Shown one piece after another: positions 52,281-62,080 of a stretch of 64,000 nt of DNA. Each line of letters opens with the position of its first letter. Positions within the stretch are counted from its first letter, which is position 1. Under the pieces are notes generated by a model. It was given only the letters and a program-made list of their open reading frames with translations, searched no databases and was not told the origin of the DNA. Origin of the DNA: Phytophthora colocasiae (taxonomy: Eukaryota > Oomycota > Peronosporomycetes > Peronosporales > Peronosporaceae); assembly GCA_018806915.1 (NCBI GenBank), contig JAGKQI010000075.1, positions 434,001 through 498,000 of the forward strand, in the 5' to 3' direction. The position numbers and the translations under genes are program-made.

Positions 52281-55200
52281 GTGAGCAAGCAGGGCTTGCT
52301 GGTCGTCCATGTGGACGTGAAGGGCTTCGAGAAGCCGTGGATCGTGTTGATCGATTCAGGAGCGTCTGGCAACTACGTCAGACGCTCCACCGTTGAGGGT
52401 AGTCAGCAATATGCTGAGGCGCTTCGAGCGCGAAGAGGTGACACCGTCACTGTCCGTCTAGCGACGGGCGTCCGTGTCACGGCAGCCAAGGTCCCCATGG
52501 ACCTACGGCTGAAGTTCCTGGACTTCGACAGCGTGGAACGCCGCTTGGTCTTGGACCTGGATTCGAGGTACGACCTCATCCTTGGTATGGCGTGGCTGGA
52601 GCGCCACGAGCCATGGATCGACTGAGGTCGAAGACCTTAGGTGCTACGCACTTCTCTCTAGTGGAGCTTTGGCGAGTCATGAACCCACCTCTGCTAGGAA
52701 GCAGAAGCGCTATTGGCGCGAGCATCGAGCCGAGTCGGCAATGATGCTGGAAGTCGGTGTGTCCGAGTTAGTGGACAGCACCGAGTGCGAGGATCGCAGC
52801 CCTGTTGAGCGCATAGCGCTGGTTGGCAGTGAGTCAACGTGTGGGCAAAGCTCACGTAACCCGGAGTGACGCCGGTCATGGACTGTCACTGGATGCCGAT
52901 GGCATCGGGCCTTACCAGGCCGTGAACTGTGGGGCGGCACGTACTCCGTCGAGTGATACTGGTCGTGGACCAAGTCGATCGCTGAGTGTCTCTGACACTG
53001 GACCTGTTACGGTCATTGATTGTGCAGCGGCACGTACTCCGCTGAGCGGCATCGGTCGTCGACCGAGTGGATCGCTGAGTGTCCCTGACACTGGGCCGAG
53101 AGAGGCCGAAACTTGTGCGACGGCACGTACCTGTCGAGTAGACGATCTTCGGCCAGGGCGAAGACGTCGTAAGGCCCTTCGGGCGAGACGCTCTGCGTCT
53201 GAGTCATCCGTGACGTCAAGTGCCGACGCACCGGAGGGCTGTGGGCAGCTATACACTCTGGTTGATGGAGGGCGGTAGTGCCGAAGGCAGTGTCCTGCTG
53301 GACGACTTGCCAAGTGTTGACAAGCTCCAGAGCGAGAAGAGATGTCCTTCGCCGACTTTGGCGATGCCTTGAAGGCTGGCGAATTCGCCGAGGTGGTCAT
53401 CGTTCGACCTGAGGAGGAGTTAAACTCGTCGTCCCTTGTTGACGAGTCCGTCTTGGCCGAAGTCAAGAAGGCGTTGAACGCCAGGAGTGGATCGGAGATC
53501 CTCAAGAATCCTCGGATCCCTTCCACTCCTTGCTGAAGGAATATGGAGACGTTGTCTCGAAGGAACCACCGAGTGGCCTGCCCTCCCGACCGAGGCGTTC
53601 GTCATGAGATCGACTTAGTTCCCGGAACTAAGTACTGCGTGACCCGACAGTGGCCTCTTCCTAAAGAGCAATGCGACGTCATTGACGCCTTCTTCCGTGC
53701 GAAGCACGCGGCGGGTCTCGTGCGCGAGAGCAAGTCTCCGCATTCCGCGCCAACGTTCTGTGTCAGAAAGCCGAATGGCAAGTGGCGTATCGTTCACGCT
53801 TTTAACAAGCTCAACACTGCCACGATTCCGGCGCAGACGCCGATCTCCTAGGAAGGATGTTCTTCAGAACAACATGGTGGGTTGCACCATGTACAGTGCA
53901 CTCGACTTAGTCGATGGGTACTATCAGCTGCCCATGCGAGCTAGTGATATTCCGCTTACAGCGGTGAGCACCCTGAGCGGTATGCTCTGGGAGTGGCTCG
54001 TCATGCCCCAAGGGCTCGAACGCGCCCGCAACGTTCAATCGTCTAGTGACGCAGCTGTTCAGGCCCCTACGGGCATTCGCACAAACGTACTTTGACGACG
54101 TGTTCGTCCACAGTCAGGCCGAACACGGCAAGACTGACGTTGAGGTGCACGTGGAACACGTGAGAGCTGTGCTCGAGTGCATGCGCACGAACAAGCTGTA
54201 CGCCAACGCAGACAAGTGCGTCTTTGGCGCGGAAGAAATCCTTCCTAGGGTGCTTCATTGGGAAGCATGGCCTTCGTGCTGATCCAGCAAAGGTCAAGGC
54301 CATTGTGGATTGGCCGGTTCCCTTGAACCAGAAGGACTTGCGTAAGTGGCTGGGTTTGGCCAACTACTTGCACAAGTACAGCGAGAACTACGCTGAGTTG
54401 GCTCGGCCACTGACGGATCTCCAAGAAGGATGCCGAGTGGGTATGGCGTGCCGAGCACGAGAATGCGTTCACTTGTATCAAGGATAGCCTGCTTCAGGCA
54501 CCGATACTGGCGCTGCCAGACCCCGCTCGTCCGTTTATTGTCGTCTGTGACGCCTCGGACTTTGCCATCGGCAGTGCTTTGCTACAAGCGGACGCCGAAG
54601 GGCGCGAACGCGTCATTGCGTTTGAGTCGCGACAGCTCAAGGCTGCTGAGAAGAACCATCCAGTTCATGACAAGGAGCTACTTGCGATGAAGTACGCTCT
54701 CGTCAAATTCAGGGTTCACCTGCTCGGCTCAAGCCGTTTGTGATCTACACGGATCATGCGTCACTACGCACAGCGACGCAGTCGCCTCACCTCTCGCAGA
54801 GGATGGCCCGATGGCTCTCCTTCTTTGCGGAGTATAACTTCGAGGTGAAGTACAAGCCTGGCAGGCAGAACGTCCTCGCTGACGCGTTATCACGTCGCCC
54901 GGACTATGAGTTATCTCATGTCACCTCGGTGACGTCGTCCGTGACGGACATGGTTCGAGCAGCGTACGCTCAGGACGACTCTTGTGTCGCGTTGCTCCAA
55001 GCTCTGGGGAGCGATGAGTTTAAAGACTCAAAGGTGACTCTGTCACGACGCCTAAAGGCGAGACTCCAACGCTAAGCAGCCTGGAAGGCGGTCTGGCTGT
55101 ACTACAGCACGGGTCAGGATGACCCACCACGAGTGGTAGTTCCTCACGATGAGGATCTGAAGTACCGTATCCTCTATGAGGCTCACGACACACCCACAGG

Positions 55201-56884
55201 CGGCCACCTCGGTCGCGAGAAGACGTACGGCTCGGTGAGCTCCATGTACTGGTGGCCGAAGATGTGTACAAGTGGGTCAGCACATATGTGCGCACGTGCG
55301 AGACGTGTCAGCGGGTTAAACCCTCGCCGCATGCGGCTGCGCCTTTGGCGAGCTTACCTGTACCCTCTGGGTGTTGGCAGTCCATAAGTATGGACTTTGT
55401 GTTTGGCCTGCCGAAGGACTCGGCAGGCAACACGGGCGTGGTGGTCTTTGTTGACCGTCTGAGCAAGATGGCTCATCTAGCGGCTGTGCCGGACACCGTC
55501 GATGGTGCTGGTACAGCGACGATCTTAATCGATCGGGTCTTCCGCCAGCATGGGCTGCCTGAGACCATTGTCTCGGATCGAGACCCCCGTTTCACGGGTC
55601 ACTTCTGGACGTCCGTCTTCAAGGTGCTGGGCACTCGACTGGACATGTCCACGGCGGACCATCCGCAGACCGACGGTCAGACCGAGCGCGTGAACCGCGT
55701 TCTGGAGGACATCCTCCGCAGCGTATGCGCTGAAACGCCGAAGCGTTGGAGCGCTATGCTCCCTCTCGTTGAGTTCTCCATGAACAATGCGGTGCATGCC
55801 TCGACAGGCTTCACCCCGTTCTACGTGAACGGCCTTGCCGCACCCGCGCGTTCCGCTCACTCGCCACGCGGTAGCCTTGGGCTTGGTGGGGAGAGGCTGT
55901 GCCGTCGCTCGACTCCGAGCTTGCTGATATCAGCCCTTCTGCTGTGCGTAAACAAGTCGATGACTTCCTCTCGGTGAGATTGAGCGTATTACGCCGTGTA
56001 CGTGACGCGATGGCTGAAAGCCAAGACGTTCAGAAGGAACAAGCGGATACAAAGGTAGAAGCAATGTATGGGAATTTAAGGTCGGTGACCAGGTTTTATT
56101 AAACGCTAAGAACCTACCTACACATGCAGTGTCAAATGTCTTTAAGACGAAATTGCGTCCGCGTTTCATCGGACCATTTACGGTCGTGGCCAAGAAGGGC
56201 CTGGCATACACGCTTGACTTGCCAAAGCGGATGCGAACACACCCGGTGTTCTACGTCGGCTTGCTTAAGCCATATCGGGACCCCGCGGGGTGAGCGCGGA
56301 GGCGCTGGCACCGACGACACGTGCCCAGGCTGCGTCATCTGCAGCAGCAACGTCACCTGACCTCGCAACTCCAGCGAGCTGAAGCTCCTGCTGGTGCAGG
56401 CGAGCAGTCAGGGACTGAGGACCTTCGAGCCAAGCCATCCGGCTTTCAATCTCCCTCCATGTCATGAGCGAGACGGGCATGCGAATGCCAAACACTCGAC
56501 GTTCCCTTGAAGGGACTGAGTCTGACTCCGGAGAGTACCGATCGAGTGATCGAGTTGGTACCAGGCGCGATGCGACAAATAGCGCTCGTCACACTCATCG
56601 AGTACGGCGTTCCGCAGCGAATCGGCCTCCTCCGCCGTTGCTCGATGAGCAGGGGACTCCCCACTACCACGTGGAGCGCCTGATGGCGCGGCGTCGCCAC
56701 CGTAGTCAAAACCAGTATCTGGTGAAGTGGCGTGGATATCCTCATTCCCAAAACTCGTGGGGAGTTTGAAGGGTCCCTGAGGCAGGACTGCCCTGACGTC
56801 GTGGACGCTTTTGATCGCGAAGATCGGGGCGCCCGAAGGGCTCGAGGTCGACCACTGGTCGACACCCGCTTCTCACCACTAGTG
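52281..56884 (+). pseudogene. element B pol: protease, RT, RNase H, integrase, chromodomain, frameshifted
   Basis: Protease DSGAS at 52353-52367 lies in an intact 114-codon frame. The repeat spacer is at 52935-53140, RT YFDD at 54088-54099, and RNase H to about 54910. Integrase starts near 55150 with the zinc-finger pairs HDTPTGGH and CETC, then the DDE core MDFVFGL, SDRDPRFTGHFW and TDGQTERVNRVLED (55390-55710). A chromodomain ends the protein (VERLMARRRHRSQNQYLVKW, about 56670-56830), typical of chromoviruses that target heterochromatin. At least eight one- or two-base indels interrupt the frame. Confidence 0.85.
52935..53140 (+). repeat. 93-base tandem repeat in element B pol spacer (3 units)
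   Basis: Units start at 52935, 53028 and 53121, each 93 bases apart, as in element A. Confidence 0.85.
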
Positions 56885-56899
56885 TGAGAAGCTGACGGA

Positions 56900-58144
56900 C
56901 TAGCAGCCGAGCTCAGGCTCTGGTCCGTGGCTGGCACAGCCAGCGAGTCTCCCTCGGAGACTGAAGGGAGCATCCTGCGAAGCAGGGATAGTGGCCTGAG
57001 AGGCGGGAGCCACTGCCGTCGTGTGACGAGGAAAGCGGCCGGGCCGCACGCGTATCTTCGCGTACTGGAAGAGTAGACCTCGGGCGAGGCGGACGTCCAC
57101 CTCGGCGCAGCTCTCCATGAGCCGGTCAAACGACGCGAGCTTCCGTGAAGCCTCGGCCCAGGTGGCCACATGGACCATGTAGTCCCGGGTGGTCTCTCCG
57201 GTTTGGAGCAGGAGTGGATAAGTCCTCATCTGAGGCACAGACTCCCGTCGCCGTTGCTTATCTAAGCGTTGCCGATACTCGGCGAGTGTGCACACCTGCG
57301 GGGTCAGGAAACGCTCATGGAGCCCCTGTCGCTGCTGAGTCTCAGCCACCGTACGTGGAGGATTGCCTATGGCGTAACCATGCAGGTTTGGCTGCGCCAT
57401 CAACTGCTTCACCTGCTCGGCAGGGTCGCGAGGCTCGAAGCCGTAGTCGCGCCGCGACGAAGTCCCCACGATGTCCCGTTGGACCGGTCGACGTGACTCT
57501 GGAGCACCACTCAGGGAAGCCTCCTGTGCCTCATCCAGAGGGTTGGTGATCGCGTCTTCGACTCCCTTGAGTGACTCTGGCTCATCGCGAGCAGGAAGCG
57601 GTGGTGCGTTGCGCAACGCGTTGAGCACGAGGCTCGAAGGTCCCTCCGGGAACGGATTGGGCTGCCGCAGCTGCCGAGGAATTGAGTACCGACGCGGATC
57701 GCGTGGAGAGCGCAGCTCAGATCGGGGCGTCCGAGGGCTCGCAGGAGCAGGAGACGCATGGGCATCGCCCTGTTCGGACTCCTCGTAGTCCACTTCGACC
57801 TCGCCTTCCTCTGTAGGAGAGCGACGTGGGTCGCGCGTCGGCGACGCTGTCGTGTACTCGAAGGGTGAGCCACCGCTACCACTTGACGTCGGGCTGGCCT
57901 TGAACATCGCTCCGTAGCGAAGGCGAGACGCCGTGAAATACTCCGAATCGGAGAGCGTGAGAGGAGCCGAGGGCTCAGACCGGAAAGCGCTGAGGCGCTG
58001 GGGCGTAGACGCCTGGTCACTGGACACCCCAGGAGCGGTTGGCTCGCTGGGGAGAATTGAGAATGTGCTCGTTGAGCCAGCGCACCCGCGCACTCGTTGA
58101 GAGATTTCTTTTATCGGAAAGTTGCCGGTGACAGGCCTTGACAA
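56900..58144 (-). CDS. antisense open frame of element B between pol and 3' LTR
   Basis: The minus-strand frame is open for 414 codons from 58144 to a TAG at 56900. It begins just inside the 3' LTR boundary (58199); the first ATG is at 57907 (335 residues), so either that is the start or an upstream exon in the LTR is spliced on. The product has a Pro/Ser/Glu/Arg-rich first half (EGEVEVDYEESEQGDAHASP) and a more structured second half (VCTLAEYRQRLDKQRR, TTRDYMVHVATWAEASRKL, LARGLLFQYAKIRVRP). No family was recognised; gag-like ancestry is possible but unproven. It converges on pol, the two stops being some 17 bases apart, and it is unbroken while pol of the same element has many indels. Transcription from the LTR in antisense is inference. 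Confidence 0.55.
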   Translation of the reverse strand: MSRPVTGNFPIKEISQRVRGCAGSTSTFSILPSEPTAPGVSSDQASTPQRLSAFRSEPSAPLTLSDSEYFTASRLRYGAMFKASPTSSGSGGSPFEYTTASPTRDPRRSPTEEGEVEVDYEESEQGDAHASPAPASPRTPRSELRSPRDPRRYSIPRQLRQPNPFPEGPSSLVLNALRNAPPLPARDEPESLKGVEDAITNPLDEAQEASLSGAPESRRPVQRDIVGTSSRRDYGFEPRDPAEQVKQLMAQPNLHGYAIGNPPRTVAETQQRQGLHERFLTPQVCTLAEYRQRLDKQRRRESVPQMRTYPLLLQTGETTRDYMVHVATWAEASRKLASFDRLMESCAEVDVRLARGLLFQYAKIRVRPGRFPRHTTAVAPASQATIPASQDAPFSLRGRLAGCASHGPEPELGC

Positions 58145-58184
58145 GGCAGTTATGTCTACAGTTGTAGATACTCCGTATCCACGG

Positions 58185-58198
58185 TTTGGTGGGGAGGG
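58185..58198 (+). promoter_or_regulatory. polypurine tract of element B
   Basis: The G-rich run TGGTGGGGAGGG directly precedes the 3' LTR, where plus-strand priming is expected. Confidence 0.6.
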
Positions 58199-58609
58199 TG
58201 TAACGGGTTATACGGAGCTGCGCGCCTTGGCTACAATAGGTGTGGTATACACCATCCAGGTCACAAGTCACAGATCCGTGTACAACACATAGTGTTTCTC
58301 ACACGTCACATATGTAGCCAGTTGCTGGCTGTTAGCTCAGAGCCACACATTACATTTGATTAGGATTTAGTATGTTAGATACTAAATCCGTTACATTCAG
58401 GATTAGGGCAATAAAATAAATAAAAATCAGTTTGCATTTTACATAATTAGTGTTAGTTCCTTTATTATAGGGACACTGATTGTGAGAGTCCCGTATTTAG
58501 TGGACTACTTGGTTCTTGTATAGAACCGAAGGCTAGTGCCTTGCAAGCAGGACTCTACGAGTCAACCCAACTTCCTCTGTGCCGTGCACACCTACGCAGC
58601 CCCGCTGCA
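58199..58609 (+). repeat. 3' LTR of element B
   Basis: 411 bases. Compared with 50745-51156 it shows by eye one single-base deletion and two substitutions near the 5' end, and is otherwise the same. It is followed by the GCTAC duplication at 58610-58614. Confidence 0.93.
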
Positions 58610-58614
58610 GCTAC
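58610..58614. repeat. target-site duplication of element B, right copy (GCTAC)
   Basis: Matches 50740-50744; the pol text of element A resumes immediately after it. Confidence 0.88.
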
Positions 58615-60418
58615 AGCCTGGAAGGCGGTCTGCTGTACTACAGCACGGGTCAGGATGACCCACCACGAGTGGTAGTTCCTCACGATGAGGATCTGAAGTA
58701 CCGTATCCTCTATGAGGCTCACGACACACCCACAGGCGGCCACCTCGGTCGCGAGAAGACGTACGGCTCGGTGAGCTCCATGTACTGGTGGCCGAAGATG
58801 TACAAGTGGGTCAGCACATATGTGCGCACGTGCGAGACGTGTCAGCAGGTTAAACCCTCGCCGCATGCGGCTGCGCCTTTGGCGAGCTTACCTGTACCCT
58901 CTGGGTGTTGGCAGTCCATAAGTATGGACTTTGTGTTTGGCCTGCCGAAGGACTCGGCAGGCAACACGGGCGTGGTGGTCTTTGCTGACCGTCTGAGCAA
59001 GATGGCTCATCTAGCGGCTGTGCCGGACACCGTCGATGGTGCTGGTACAGCGACGATCTTCATCGATCGGGTCTTCCGCCAGCATGGGCTGCCTGAGACC
59101 ATTGTCTCGGATCGAGATCCCCGTTTCACGGGTCACTTCTGGACGTCCGTCTTCAAGGTGCTGGGCACTCGACTGGACATGTCCACGGCGGACCATCCGC
59201 AGACCGACGGTCAGGACCGAACGCGAACCGCGTTCTGGAGGACATCCTCCGCAGCGTATGCGCTGAAACGCCGAAGCGTTGGAGCGCTATGCTCCCTCTC
59301 GTTGAGTTCTCCATGAACAATGCGGTGCATGCCTCGACAGGCTTCACCCCGTTCTACGTGAACGGCCTTGCGCACCCGCGCGTTCCGCTCACTCCGCCAC
59401 GCGGTAGCCTTGGGCTTGGTGGGGGAGAGGCTGTGCCGTCGCTCGACTCCGAGCTTGCTGGATATCAGCCCTTCTGCTGTGCGTAAACAAGTCGATGACT
59501 TCCTCTCGGTGAGATTGAGCGTATTACGCCGTGTACGTGACGCGATGGCTGAAAGCCAAGACGTTCAGAAGGAACAAGCGGATACAAAAGGTAGAAGCAA
59601 TGTATGGGAATTTAAGGTCGGTGACCAGGTTTTATTAAACGCTAAGAACCTACCTACACATGCAGTGTCAAATGTCTTTAAGACGAAATTGCGTCCGCGT
59701 TTCATCGGACCATTTACGGTCGTGGCCAAGAAGGGCCTGGCATACACGCTTGACTTGCCAAAGCGGATGCGAACACACCCGGTGTTCTACGTCGGCTTGC
59801 TTAAGCCATATCGGGACCCCGCGGGGGTGAGCGCGGAGGCGCTGGCACCGACGACACGTGCCCAGGCTGCGTCATCTGCAGCAGCAACGTCACCTGACCT
59901 CGCAACTCCGCGAGCTGAAGCTCCTGCTGGTGCGGGCGAGCAGTCAGGACTGAGGACCTTCGAGCCAAGCCATCCGGCTTTCAATCTCCTCCATGTCATG
60001 AGCGAGACGGGCATGCGAATGCCAAACACTCTCGACGTTCCCTTGAAGGGACTGAGTCTGACTCCGGAGAGTACCGATCGAGTGATCGAGTTGGTACCAG
60101 GCGCGATGCGACAAATAGCGCTCGTCACACTCATCGAGTACGGCGTTCCGCAGCGAATCGGCCTCCTCCGCCGTTGCTCGATGAGCAGGGACTCCCCACT
60201 ACCACGTGGAGCGCCTGATGGCGCGGCGTCGCCACCGTAGTCAAAACCAGTATCTGGTGAAGTGGCGTGGATATCCTCATTCCCAAAACTCGTGGGAGTT
60301 TGAAGGGTCCCTGAGGCAGGACTGCCCTGACGTCGTGGACGCTTTTGATCGCGAAGATCGGGGGCGCCCGAAGGGCTCGAGGTCGACCACTCGGTCGACA
60401 CCCGCTTCTCACCACTAG
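58615..60418 (+). pseudogene. element A pol, second part: integrase and chromodomain
   Basis: Continues the pol gene broken at 50743. The zinc finger HDTPTGGH/CETC and the DDE residues (MDFVFGL, SDRDPRFTGHFW) are visible; a shuffled base near 59214 shifts the frame in the TDGQ region, and another indel occurs near 59426. The C-terminal GPFTVVAKKGLAYTLDLPKR and HPVFYVGLLKPYRDP are the usual integrase tail, and the chromodomain (60205-60350) ends at TAG 60418. Confidence 0.83.
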
Positions 60419-60435
60419 TGTGAGAAGCTGACGGA

Positions 60436-60536
60436 CTAGCAGCCGAGCTCAGGCTCTGGTCCGTGGCTGGCACAGCCAGCGAGTCTCCCTCGGAGACTGA
60501 AGGAGCATCCTGCGAAGCAGGGATAGTGTAACGGGG
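60436..60536 (-). pseudogene. 3' stub of the antisense frame in element A
   Basis: The last about 33 codons of the antisense frame (ending at the stop 60436-60438) are present and match element B. The rest is displaced by the insertion of element C at 60537. Confidence 0.6.
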
Positions 60537-60948
60537 ATGTTACACGAATGTTTCTCGTTGGTGTGTGACACACGTGGATACATTTATGTGGGTACATAAT
60601 GGTGTGTGACACTAAAGGATACATTTATGTGGGTACACAATGGTGTGGCACACACGAGTAGATACGTGGATGGCCTCAGAGCCTCACGTTGCATTTTGAT
60701 TAGGATTTAGTATGTTAGATACTAAATCCGTTACATTTAGGATTAGGGCAATAAAGTAAATAAAAATCAGTTTGCATTTTACATAGTTAGTGTTAGTCCT
60801 TTGTTATAGGGACACTGACTCTGTGAGTCCCGTATTTAGTGGACTACTTGGTTCTTGTATAGAACCGAAGGCTAGTGCCTTGCAAGCAGGACTCTACGAG
60901 TCAACTAAACTTCCTCTGTGCCGTGCACACCTACGCAGCCCCGCTGCA
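60537..60948 (+). repeat. 5' LTR of element C, with unrelated U3
   Basis: TGTAACGGGG start and CCGCTGCA end as in A and B, and the 3' 270 bases are nearly the same, including the 11-base hairpin near 60702-60728. The first about 150 bases are not alignable by eye to A or B. They contain a 41-base tandem repeat (60560-60600 and 60601-60641) with core GGATACATTTATGTGGGTAC. Confidence 0.85.
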
Positions 60949-61005
60949 TCTGGTAGCACTTGTAGTCAATCCAACTCCTGAGTTGAAGACTGTTTCTCTG
61001 TGAGA

Positions 61006-62080
61006 ATGGAGCCAGAAGCATACGCTCACTTGACTCCGAGTCAGCGGGACACGCTTAACAAGCTTACGTCCTTGCTGGGCCCTGAAGGTATGGCGCACCT
61101 TGCGTCTCAAGGGTCGGAGGCCGTCAACGCGCGCCTCGAGGCATTTGCCTCGTACGAAAACGCTCTCGTCGAGCACATTCAGCGGAATGTAACAGGGGTT
61201 ACCCCTGCTCCGAGAGCTAAGCCCGTCACGCTCAGCGTGAAGACCTTCCTCGGGAATGAGGGAGAGAACCTCCTTTTGTGGACCCGAGAGGTCGAAATGG
61301 CCATGGGGGCCGCCATGCTCCAGTTGGAGGGGCAACGCGTTGCGTTTGCCATCTCTAAGCTCGAAGGACGAGCACGAGAATGGGCCTTGACGTCTGGGAC
61401 GTCGGTGGAAGCGGCCTTCCCCACATGGGGCGAGCTAAAGCGCCAAGCTCACGCAAGTGTTTGCTCCGCCTAACCAGGCGTATCGCGTGCGGTCACGCTT
61501 CCTGCTTGTCGCCAGGGCAAGAAGGATCTGGTGGACTATGTCCAAGAGCTGCGCACGCTCATTGCTGGCATGGCTGCCGACCCTCTACCTGAGGTGGTCG
61601 CCGTGACCGTCTTCATGGAAGGCTTACGAGCTGGCGTGGCCAGGACGGAGACATTCCGTCAGAACCCCCACAGCTTCGAAGATGCTGTCAGCGTGGCATT
61701 GAATGCCGAACACAACTTTAAGTTGTCGAGGGTCGGTGCTAGCAGCACAGGGTCCGGTGGACCTGAGCCCATGGACCTCAGCTATGCTGAAGATGAGGTA
61801 GCTGAGCTACGAGCTGCGGTGCAGCGTATGAGCACCCGCCGGTGCTATACATGCGGCAGTCCCTCACACCTGAGGCCCAACTGCCCTCTGCGCAAAGAGC
61901 GCGCCGGCCAGAATGGCCGCAACCCCTGTCGCGGAGTCCCGCTTTGGGCTCTGCCCAGGAAACGCCGGCTCCCAGCAGACGCGGGGCGGTCTACTGGGGA
62001 AGAACTGAGTTCTGCAGTGCGTGAGAGGCACTGGGGCTCCAGCCCCGAAGAGCTCCGTGCTCTTGAACACGGAACGTGTG
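61006..62080 (+). pseudogene. element C gag, frameshifted once or more
   Basis: ATG at 61006. Unlike A and B the N-terminus is in frame ([20 protein letters not shown]) through the capsid-like core until an inserted base near 61441 shifts it. The frame from 61531 covers [12 protein letters not shown] to the CCHC knuckle CYTCGSPSHLRPNC (about 61846-61890). This is the best copy for the gag start. Confidence 0.82.

Larger units (their letters stand above)
50745..58609 (+). mobile_element. complete Ty3/gypsy chromovirus B (7865 bases)
   Basis: It has 412- and 411-base LTRs that differ, by eye, only within the first about 20 bases, a GCTAC target duplication, a primer-binding-like TGGTAGCA, gag, pol (PR-RT-RH-IN-chromodomain), an extra antisense open frame, and a G-rich purine tract before the 3' LTR. 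The near-identical LTRs mean recent insertion. Confidence 0.93.
46415..60536 (+). mobile_element. Ty3/gypsy chromovirus A, split by element B and cut at its 3' side by element C
   Basis: Element A starts with an LTR (46415-46816), has gag and pol to 50744, is interrupted by element B (50745-58609), and resumes from the duplicated GCTAC (58610-58614) with the end of pol (integrase, chromodomain) up to 60536. There the LTR of element C begins. Its own 3' LTR is not in the window and should lie beyond C. The internal sequence is very close to B by eye, with many single-base indels that break the frame. Confidence 0.88.

Noticed and set aside
56446..57171. 241-codon minus-strand frame overlapping the chromodomain region of element B
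   Set aside because: It overlaps the better-supported antisense frame in another phase and is opposite pol coding text; composition is Arg/Ser-rich shadow.
59787..60473. 228-codon minus-strand frame in element A
   Set aside because: It lies opposite the integrase tail and chromodomain, not in the position or frame of the antisense gene candidate; treated as a shadow.
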